From the NCBI GenBank assembly GCA_017556565.1, contig JAFYMQ010000052.1, forward strand, positions 1 to 5,479: a DNA stretch of 5,479 nt, given 5' to 3'. The DNA comes from Clostridia bacterium (GTDB taxonomy: Bacteria > Bacillota > Clostridia > Oscillospirales > Butyricicoccaceae). Of the stretch, positions 1-4,462 are shown piece by piece; position 1 is the first letter of the stretch, and the number at the start of each line of letters is the position of its first letter. The notes under the pieces were generated by a model. It saw only the letters and a list, made by a program, of their open reading frames with translations, had not been told where the DNA came from and ran no database searches. Made by a program: the position numbers and the translations under genes.

Positions 1-81
1 CCCCACTATTTTGGCTGTGAGGCACATGCTGACGTGCTGCGCGAAATATACAAGACATACAATTACAAAAACTGCAGATAG
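1..81 (+). CDS. C-terminal end of an unidentified protein (partial)
   Basis: Frame 1 is open from the first base to a TAG at 79-81 and encodes 26 residues, beginning PHYFGCEAHADVLREIY and ending YKNCR. Mixed hydrophobic and charged residues and a helical-looking stretch (ADVLREIYKTY) resemble a genuine protein tail, and no other frame here looks better. The start lies outside the window. I do not recognise the family; 26 residues are too few to assign a function. The gene points the same way as the nitroreductase, whose start lies 57 nt downstream, and I see no hairpin terminator between them, so the two could be cotranscribed. The call rests only on reading frame and residue composition. Confidence 0.55.
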   Translation, partial: PHYFGCEAHADVLREIYKTYNYKNCR

Positions 82-125
82 TTTTTATTTTAAACAAGTA
101 TAAAGACGATATTCTTGACAGATGT

Positions 126-132
126 AAAGGAG
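126..132 (+). promoter_or_regulatory. Ribosome binding site of the nitroreductase gene
   Basis: AAAGGAG lies 6 nt before the ATG at 139. It fixes that ATG as the start and argues against the in-frame TTG at 115, which would place this site inside the coding region and has no comparable site of its own. Confidence 0.85.
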
Positions 133-138
133 TATATT

Positions 139-666
139 ATGAACGAACTGCTCAAACTGATGCAAACACGCCGCAGTATACGTCAGTATACAGACCAGGC
201 TCTGAGCAAGCAGGACATAGATGCCATTCTCAGCGCGGGCCTGCTTTCACCCTCGGGCAAAAACGTCAAGCCCTGGGAGTTTATTGTAGTGCAGGACAAG
301 GATGTATTAAACAAGCTGGCTGAGGCAAGAACAGGCGCTGCAAACATGCTCAAGCAAGCCGCCTGCGCTATTGTTGTTATTGCCGATACCCAAAAGACCG
401 ACGTGTGGTGTGAGGACAGTTCCATCACCATGGCATACATGCATCTTATGGCACATTCACTGGGGCTTGGCTCATGCTGGATACAGATGCGCTGCCGCGA
501 GGCACAAAACGGTCAGAGCAGCGACGATTATCTGCGCAATCTGCTGGATTATCCCCGGCATTACAGCGCCGAGGCTATACTGTCTGTGGGCGTGCCTGCT
601 CAGCAGAGAGATGCTTATGATCTGCCCGACGTAAACGGCGGCAAGGTGCACTTTGACAAATACTGA
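139..666 (+). CDS. Nitroreductase family protein (FMN-dependent oxidoreductase)
   Basis: A 175-residue protein, typical in length for compact nitroreductases. Family features seen: RRSIRQY at residues 11-17, the N-terminal motif that contacts FMN phosphate; SPSGKNVKPWEF at 37-48, matching the family S-P-S-x-x-N-x-x-P-W block; and a long helix ending LGLGSCWI at 108-115. The C-terminus (KVHFDKY) resembles clostridial members. Proteins of this family bind FMN, usually act as cytoplasmic homodimers, and use NAD(P)H to reduce nitro compounds, quinones or flavins. The physiological substrate cannot be read from sequence, so no gene symbol is given. The ATG at 139 is chosen for its AAAGGAG site. 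The stop at 664-666 lies one base from the end of the convergent SpoVM-like gene, and the first clear terminator downstream is the hairpin at 779-810. No convincing promoter precedes it, which fits cotranscription with the upstream partial gene. Confidence 0.9.
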   Translation: MNELLKLMQTRRSIRQYTDQALSKQDIDAILSAGLLSPSGKNVKPWEFIVVQDKDVLNKLAEARTGAANMLKQAACAIVVIADTQKTDVWCEDSSITMAYMHLMAHSLGLGSCWIQMRCREAQNGQSSDDYLRNLLDYPRHYSAEAILSVGVPAQQRDAYDLPDVNGGKVHFDKY

Positions 667-667
667 T

Positions 668-733
668 CTATGCTACCAGTTTGCTGAGTATGTATGACAG
701 CAGTCTGGGTGCTTTGATAACAACGACTTTCAC
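668..733 (-). CDS. spoVM: SpoVM-like sporulation micropeptide (21 aa)
   Basis: A GTG-initiated 21-codon gene ending in TAG. The peptide begins MKVVVIKAPRLL and continues with a short helix (SYILSKL) ending LVA. It matches the Bacillus subtilis SpoVM pattern (MKFYTIKLPKFL...): M1, K2, I6, K7, P9, a basic residue at 10 and L12 align without gaps, and the rest keeps an amphipathic character. SpoVM is a 26-residue amphipathic helix made in the mother cell; it binds the positively curved forespore membrane and anchors the SpoIVA coat basement layer. Pro9 is known to matter for its localisation. A near-ideal AGGGAGG site lies upstream with 7-nt spacing. The peptide is about five residues shorter than the Bacillus form and lacks its basic RKD tail. 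The gene sits between convergent neighbours and is separated from htrA by the terminator at 779-810. The identification rests on a short match remembered from the family; a chance ORF is possible but unlikely given the ribosome binding site and aligned residues. Confidence 0.75.
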   Translation of the reverse strand: MKVVVIKAPRLLSYILSKLVA

Positions 734-740
734 TCTATCA

Positions 741-747
741 CCTCCCT
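741..747 (-). promoter_or_regulatory. Ribosome binding site of the SpoVM-like gene
   Basis: On the minus strand this reads AGGGAGG, followed by TGATAGA (7 nt) and the GTG at 733-731. A site this strong, correctly spaced and not belonging to any larger gene, is the main independent support that the 21-codon ORF is translated. A TATACT sequence (minus strand, 760-755) just upstream could be a -10 element, but no matching -35 is evident. Confidence 0.8.
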
Positions 748-778
748 GCTAATCAGTATATTAACCGAGCATAAAAAT

Positions 779-818
779 TGCCCCATGAATGTTTGCGCAT
801 TCATGGGGCATTATTTTT
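779..818. terminator. Bidirectional intrinsic terminator
   Basis: The arms at 779-791 (TGCCCCATGAATG) and 798-810 are perfectly complementary over 13 bp around a 6-nt TTTGCG loop. The right side continues TTATTTTT (811-818), giving a U-tract for plus-strand transcripts from the nitroreductase. The left side (ATAAAAAT, 771-778) reads as ATTTTTAT on the minus strand, giving a U-tract for the htrA operon, whose stop codon lies 17 nt before the stem. It therefore suits termination in both directions. The minus-strand SpoVM-like gene lies beyond it, so that gene should not be expressed by simple extension of the htrA message unless there is read-through. Confidence 0.92.
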
Positions 819-826
819 GCATTGTA

Positions 827-2086
827 TCAGAAATTATATCCGCCGTTATCGAGATTTTGTTCGCCGAGCTTGAGGGTAAGACTATAAGTCTTGCCGCGGC
901 GATAGACTTTTATATCTATCTCGTCTCCGGCTTTGAGCGCGTTACGGGCAACGACTGCGCTTGACAGATCGTAGATGCGTTCATCACCGATATGGGTAAT
1001 AACGTCACCCTGTGCCAGTCCCTGAGCCTTGGCATCGGACGAGGGCATTACAGAGTTGATATACAGACCCTGTGGTATGCTGTAAAAAGAGCTTGCCATC
1101 TTGCTGATCTCGCTGACCGACAGTCCGACAATAGGTCTGCCCGATACGTAGCCGTTGCGGATAAGCTCCTCTACAATAGGCTTGACGGTGTTTATGGGGA
1201 TGGCAAATCCGATACCCTCATAGCCTGTTGCAGAGATTTTTGCCGAGTTGATGCCGATGACCTGACCATGCTTGTTGATAAGCGGGCCGCCCGAGTTGCC
1301 CGAATTGATGGACGCATCGGTCTGCAGCAGGGTCATCATATTGTTGTTGATCATAAGATTACGGGACACAGCGGATATGATGCCCGCCGTTACCGAGCCC
1401 ATAAGCTGACCTGTGGGGTTGCCTATGGCGACTGCCGTCTCACCTACGCGGATATCATCCGAATTGCCGAAATCGGCTGCAGGCAGGTTTTCTGCGTCTA
1501 TCTTGATGACCGCAATATCGGTAAACTCATCGCTGCCTATTAGGTATGCGGCATACACAGTGCCGTTGTCAAGGGTGACCGATATACTGTCACCGCCCGA
1601 TATTACGTGAGCATTGGTGACGATATAGCCATCCTCGGAGAGGATTATACCGCTGCCGCTACTGATGCTCATAAAATCGGAATAAGACTCGGTGTTGATG
1701 CCTACTACGCTGGATGCGGCTTTTTCCACCACGCCCGTAACGTCGTTGGCTATTACCAGCGTTTCGCCGTCTGCAGGTGCGCTGTCCTGGGTCATAGTAA
1801 ACTTGCCGCCGCCCGAATTGGCGGTTGTACCGGCGGTCGGAGTATCCTGCTTGCCGATACCGGAGTCAAACAGACCCAGCTGGATCTTGCCCTCAAACAT
1901 GCCAAAGGGTGTTCCGCTCAGCCACACGCCTACGCTGAGGGCGCCGCCAATCAATGCAATTACCAGAAGTGCGAATAAGACAGCACCTTTTCTGACCTTT
2001 GATTTGCGTTTTTTGTCATTTTGGATCTCTTCGTAACTTTTGTACGGAAAATCGTTGTACCTGTTAAAGTTATTGTCTCCGCTCAT
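827..2086 (-). CDS. htrA: HtrA/DegP-family membrane-anchored serine protease with one PDZ domain
   Basis: A 419-residue protein. Residues 1-33 are a polar, lysine-rich cytoplasmic tail; 35-56 form one transmembrane anchor; a Gly/Thr/Ser-rich linker follows to about 108; the trypsin-like domain spans about 112-312; a single PDZ domain spans about 317-407. The catalytic triad is visible: His160 in TNAHV, Asp190 in TDIAVIKI, and Ser265 in NSGNSGGPL. This is the usual architecture of Gram-positive HtrA: the protease sits outside the membrane and degrades or helps refold misfolded exported proteins, with the PDZ domain binding exposed C-termini. The ATG at 2086 has a GGAG site 8 nt upstream and overlaps the kinase stop codon in ATGA. 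An in-frame ATG at 2134 would add 16 residues (MLQNTHKSRS...) lying entirely inside the kinase gene, with no better ribosome site. As last gene of the regulator-kinase-protease operon, it is probably both cotranscribed with and a target of that two-component system (inference). Confidence 0.95.
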   Translation of the reverse strand: MSGDNNFNRYNDFPYKSYEEIQNDKKRKSKVRKGAVLFALLVIALIGGALSVGVWLSGTPFGMFEGKIQLGLFDSGIGKQDTPTAGTTANSGGGKFTMTQDSAPADGETLVIANDVTGVVEKAASSVVGINTESYSDFMSISSGSGIILSEDGYIVTNAHVISGGDSISVTLDNGTVYAAYLIGSDEFTDIAVIKIDAENLPAADFGNSDDIRVGETAVAIGNPTGQLMGSVTAGIISAVSRNLMINNNMMTLLQTDASINSGNSGGPLINKHGQVIGINSAKISATGYEGIGFAIPINTVKPIVEELIRNGYVSGRPIVGLSVSEISKMASSFYSIPQGLYINSVMPSSDAKAQGLAQGDVITHIGDERIYDLSSAVVARNALKAGDEIDIKVYRRGKTYSLTLKLGEQNLDNGGYNF

Positions 2087-3561
2087 TGTCTGTTCTCCTG
2101 CGTTACTTCTGCTTTTATGGGTATTCTGAAGCAAAACTCGGTCGAGTTGTTCTCACTCTTGGCAAAAACATCTCCGCCGTGTCTGTTGATAACGGTTTTG
2201 ACGATATAGAGGCCCAGTCCCGAGCCGCTTGCCGAGCCCGTGCGGGAACGATCACCCTTGTAGAATCGATCAAAAATATACTTGATATCTTCTTTGGGTA
2301 TCTCGCTGCCGGTATTGATGATATTGAACTGCAGCTCAGAGTTATGCTCGGACATATATATGATGATCTTGCCGTTGTCAGGCACAAACTTGAGTGCGTT
2401 GTCCATCAGGTTGTAGATAGCCTGGAACATGGCGTCATGGTCGGCTACGATATTTATCCTGTCGGGAATATCTATCTCAAGCTCGATATTCTTCTGAGAT
2501 ATTTTTTGCTCAAAGCTGATTATTATCCGTCTGAGAGTTTCGGTAATATCATACAGTGCGAGATTGAGAGCCTTTTCCCCCGACTCGAAGCGGGACATCT
2601 CAAGTATGCTGCTCGCCATACGGGACAGACGTTTGACCTCGTCAGATACTATCCTGAGATAGTACTCCTGTTTGTCAGGCTTGATGGTGCCGTCCAGTAT
2701 ACCGTCAACAAAGCCTGCTATGGTGGTCATGGGCGTACGCAGGTCGTGGGCAACGTTGGCAACAAGTCCACGTCTGGTCATCTCGGCATTCTCAAAGGCA
2801 TCCGCCATATTATTGAACGCCGCCGCCAGCTCATACAGCTCACCGCCGTACTTGTATTTGGGTATAGGCACACGGGCCGAGTAGTCGCCTTTTGCAAAGC
2901 TTCTTGATGCAAGCGCGATCTGACGCATAGGCTTGACAGTCTGTCTGACAACTATCAGTGTCACGATAAGTGTCAGTATCAGAACAAGCACCGTCATCAT
3001 AACAAAATACCGGGACAGTCTGGAAAACAGATCCAGCGTGGCGGTTGCGGGCAGAGTGGCAAAAATCAGCAGAGTGCCCTGATCCTTTACCTGAGCTTTT
3101 GCGCCGACAACAAATGACGAGCTGCCCAGATATCCGCCCATTGTGGATACGCCGTAGTAGGTGCCGTCTTCTTCAAAGCCGGTTACGATGGAGTTGGGGA
3201 TAACACCGGTCTCCTGATTGTAGCAGCCGTTTTTGTTGGCGATCAGCAGCAGCGCGCCGTCTTCCTGACACACGAACATGGTGCTGTCACTTTCCTCTGC
3301 CATCTGGGACATACCGGTAGTGTACATATTGAACAGTCTTGTGACGGCGTTTGAGTCCATAACGCCCTCCATATCCTTGCGAAGCTCGATATAGGATACG
3401 GTGCTGTCTATTGCCTGCTCAAGTGTGGTCTGCAATACCGAGTGCTTTTCTGCCACGGCAAATCGGTTTACCTGATACAAAAAGCTGCATCCCAGCACCA
3501 CGAAGCTTAAAACTATAATTACAGCATTTGCGATAAAATGCTTGGCAAACAGGCTTTTCAC
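2083..3561 (-). CDS. Two-component sensor histidine kinase (HAMP, HisKA, HATPase_c)
   Basis: A 492-residue membrane kinase. Transmembrane helix 1 is about residues 9-29, the extracytoplasmic sensor region about 31-183, helix 2 about 185-206, HAMP about 207-260, HisKA about 261-328 and the ATP-binding domain about 372-483. The phosphoacceptor is His272 in AHDLRTP. The N box is NLMDN (384-388), the F box FDRFYKGDRS (430-439) and the G2 box GSGLGLYIV (446-454). The G1 box reads NTGSEIP (416-422), with Asn replacing the usual Asp and Glu replacing the second Gly; Asn here is also seen in other Gram-positive kinases. The sensor region looks PAS/Cache-like but I cannot name its ligand. The start is a GTG at 3561, with a modest AAAAGGG site 11 nt upstream and an in-frame TGA just before it; the next in-frame Met falls after helix 1. 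It starts 19 nt after the response regulator stop and overlaps htrA by 4 nt, so it is the middle gene of the operon. Confidence 0.93.
   Translation of the reverse strand: MKSLFAKHFIANAVIIVLSFVVLGCSFLYQVNRFAVAEKHSVLQTTLEQAIDSTVSYIELRKDMEGVMDSNAVTRLFNMYTTGMSQMAEESDSTMFVCQEDGALLLIANKNGCYNQETGVIPNSIVTGFEEDGTYYGVSTMGGYLGSSSFVVGAKAQVKDQGTLLIFATLPATATLDLFSRLSRYFVMMTVLVLILTLIVTLIVVRQTVKPMRQIALASRSFAKGDYSARVPIPKYKYGGELYELAAAFNNMADAFENAEMTRRGLVANVAHDLRTPMTTIAGFVDGILDGTIKPDKQEYYLRIVSDEVKRLSRMASSILEMSRFESGEKALNLALYDITETLRRIIISFEQKISQKNIELEIDIPDRINIVADHDAMFQAIYNLMDNALKFVPDNGKIIIYMSEHNSELQFNIINTGSEIPKEDIKYIFDRFYKGDRSRTGSASGSGLGLYIVKTVINRHGGDVFAKSENNSTEFCFRIPIKAEVTQENRQ
2095..2100 (-). promoter_or_regulatory. 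Ribosome binding site of htrA, inside the kinase gene
   Basis: CAGGAG on the minus strand, followed by AACAGACA and the ATG at 2086-2084. It lies within the last codons of the histidine kinase gene and supports the shorter htrA start. Together with the ATGA stop/start overlap it suggests translational coupling of the two genes. Confidence 0.8.
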
Positions 3562-3580
3562 CTGCTTTCACACCCTTTTC

Positions 3581-4261
3581 TCAGCTGAGAAGCTCGAACT
3601 TGTAGCCTACTCCCCAGACCGTTTTTATTTCCCACTTGGTGGATACATCCTGAAGCTTTTCACGCAGGCGCTTGACGTGGACGTCTACCGTACGGGTATC
3701 GCCAAAGTAGTCAAATCCCCACACGTCATCCAGCAGCTGCGCTCTGGTGAACACCCTGTTGGGCGAGCTTGCCAAAAAGTAGAGCAGCTCGATTTCTTTG
3801 GGCGGGATTTCCATAGTCTCGCCTTTGACCACGATATTAAAAGCGTTTTTGTCAATGATAAGATTGTCAAACTCAAGGCGCTTGGGTTCTTCGTCTGTTT
3901 CGAATCTTCTGAGCACGGCTTTTACTCGCGCCATGACCTCGCGCATCTCAAAGGGCTTGGTTATATAATCGTCTGCACCCAGCTCAAGACCTGCGATCTT
4001 GTCAATCATCTCACCCTTGGCGGTCAGCATGATAACAGGTGTTTTGGAAAAGGTTCTGAGTTCGCGTATCATCTGATTGCCGTCCATAACGGGCATCATC
4101 AGATCAAGCAGCACCAGATCGGGATGCACTCTCTTAAAGACGCGCAGACCCTCGGAGCCGTTCTGTGCGGTTTCAACGGTATAGCCTTCCTGCTCAAGAT
4201 ACATACGCAGAAGCTCTCTGATATTGCTCTCATCTTCGACTATCAAAACAGTTTTGGGCAT
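3581..4261 (-). CDS. OmpR/PhoB-family response regulator
   Basis: A 226-residue DNA-binding regulator of standard length. The receiver domain (about 3-117) shows the acidic pocket Glu9/Asp10, phosphoacceptor Asp53 in LLDLMMP, Thr80, Tyr99 and Lys102 in ITKPF. The winged-helix effector domain (about 128-224) contains the recognition-helix sequence TRTVDVHVKRLREKL (189-203) and the final wing WGVGYKF (216-222). On phosphorylation by the adjacent kinase it should dimerise and bind DNA. The ATG at 4261 is preceded by AGGAGG (4274-4269) with 7-nt spacing. It is first in the operon, behind a TATAAT box with a weak -35 and two inverted repeats that may be operator sites, so autoregulation is plausible. 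The best functional analogy is CssR-type secretion-stress control, because htrA is in the same operon; family trees could instead place it near PhoP or VicR-like regulators. Confidence 0.95.
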   Translation of the reverse strand: MPKTVLIVEDESNIRELLRMYLEQEGYTVETAQNGSEGLRVFKRVHPDLVLLDLMMPVMDGNQMIRELRTFSKTPVIMLTAKGEMIDKIAGLELGADDYITKPFEMREVMARVKAVLRRFETDEEPKRLEFDNLIIDKNAFNIVVKGETMEIPPKEIELLYFLASSPNRVFTRAQLLDDVWGFDYFGDTRTVDVHVKRLREKLQDVSTKWEIKTVWGVGYKFELLS

Positions 4262-4268
4262 ATGTTTA

Positions 4269-4274
4269 CCTCCT
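4269..4274 (-). promoter_or_regulatory. Ribosome binding site of the response regulator gene
   Basis: AGGAGG on the minus strand, 7 nt before the ATG at 4261-4259. It is the strongest ribosome site in the operon; the kinase (GTG, AAAAGGG at 11 nt) has a weaker one, so more regulator than kinase protein is expected. Confidence 0.88.
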
Positions 4275-4295
4275 GCTTTATTTTTTGTTAAGGGT

Positions 4296-4324
4296 ATTAT
4301 ACTACAAAAAATGCTCCATTGGTT
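4296..4324 (-). promoter_or_regulatory. Probable promoter of the regulator-kinase-htrA operon
   Basis: The minus strand has a perfect TATAAT (4301-4296), about 35 nt before the regulator ATG, predicting a transcript start near 4289 and a leader of about 28 nt. At 17-nt spacing the -35 position reads AACCAA (4324-4319), far from TTGACA. A strong -10 with a poor -35 is common in activator-dependent promoters. The inverted repeat at 4322-4339 overlaps this -35, which fits control by a bound regulator, possibly the operon's own response regulator (inference). Confidence 0.65.
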
Positions 4325-4339
4325 TACGATTTTGTAAAC
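4322..4339. repeat. Inverted repeat GTTTAC-N6-GTAAAC (possible operator)
   Basis: GTTTAC (4322-4327) and GTAAAC (4334-4339) are perfect 6-bp half-sites around GATTTT. The dyad lies at roughly -33 to -50 relative to the predicted operon start, the usual place for a transcription factor contacting RNA polymerase. It is short, and no T-tract follows, so a terminator role is unlikely. Which protein binds is unknown. Confidence 0.5.
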
Positions 4340-4343
4340 AAAA

Positions 4344-4357
4344 CCGATATTTATCGG
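4344..4357. repeat. Inverted repeat CCGATA-N2-TATCGG (possible operator)
   Basis: A perfect 6-bp dyad with a TT centre, 4 bp from the previous inverted repeat; the two centres are 20 bp apart, close to two helical turns. It lies at about -55 to -68 relative to the predicted operon start and about 40 bp before the ychF -35. It could be a second factor site or chance; half-site sequences differ from the neighbouring repeat. Confidence 0.4.
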
Positions 4358-4395
4358 GCAAAATGCAGTTTCCCCACTCTTATAGCAAAAATCAC

Positions 4396-4424
4396 TTGAG
4401 CCAACCGAAAGATTGTGTTATAAT
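4396..4424 (+). promoter_or_regulatory. Probable σA promoter of ychF
   Basis: TTGAGC (4396-4401), a 17-nt spacer, and TATAAT (4419-4424) preceded by TG at 4416-4417, giving an extended -10 (TGTTATAAT). Predicted start is near 4431, leaving a leader of about 32 nt before the ychF ATG. Close fit to the housekeeping consensus suggests constitutive expression, as expected for ychF. Confidence 0.8.
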
Positions 4425-4462
4425 CCTAATGTTAAAGAGAAAATCAAAGGAGACGCTTATAT

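Noticed and set aside
115..120. Perfect TTGACA hexamer before the nitroreductase
   Set aside because: A -10 at normal spacing would fall on the start codon at 139, where no TATAAT-like sequence exists, and the ribosome site at 126-132 would be untranscribed. It is a chance match.
115..138. TTG at 115 as the nitroreductase start
   Set aside because: It would put the good AAAGGAG site inside the gene and add 8 residues outside the usual family N-terminus; no ribosome site precedes 115.
779..810. Palindrome as a REP-type or mobile repeat
   Set aside because: It occurs once in the window, has T-rich flanks on both sides and sits between convergent genes, so a bidirectional terminator explains it fully.
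2084..2134. Longer htrA start at 2134
   Set aside because: The added 16 residues lie inside the kinase gene and form no domain, while the start at 2086 has a well-placed GGAG and an ATGA overlap with the kinase stop.
2086..2907. Long plus-strand ORF opposite the histidine kinase (also 992-1543 opposite htrA and 3542-4291 opposite the regulator)
   Set aside because: They are frame shadows of strongly motif-supported minus-strand genes; their translations show no recognisable domains and have no proper ribosome sites.
3484..3501. Lipobox-like VLGC at residues 22-25 of the kinase
   Set aside because: It lies inside transmembrane helix 1 of a protein with a second membrane helix and cytoplasmic kinase domains; a lipoprotein cleavage here would not fit the architecture.
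4429..4462. ATG at 4429 as a leader peptide start before ychF
   Set aside because: It lies at the predicted transcript start with no room for a ribosome site and is out of frame with ychF.
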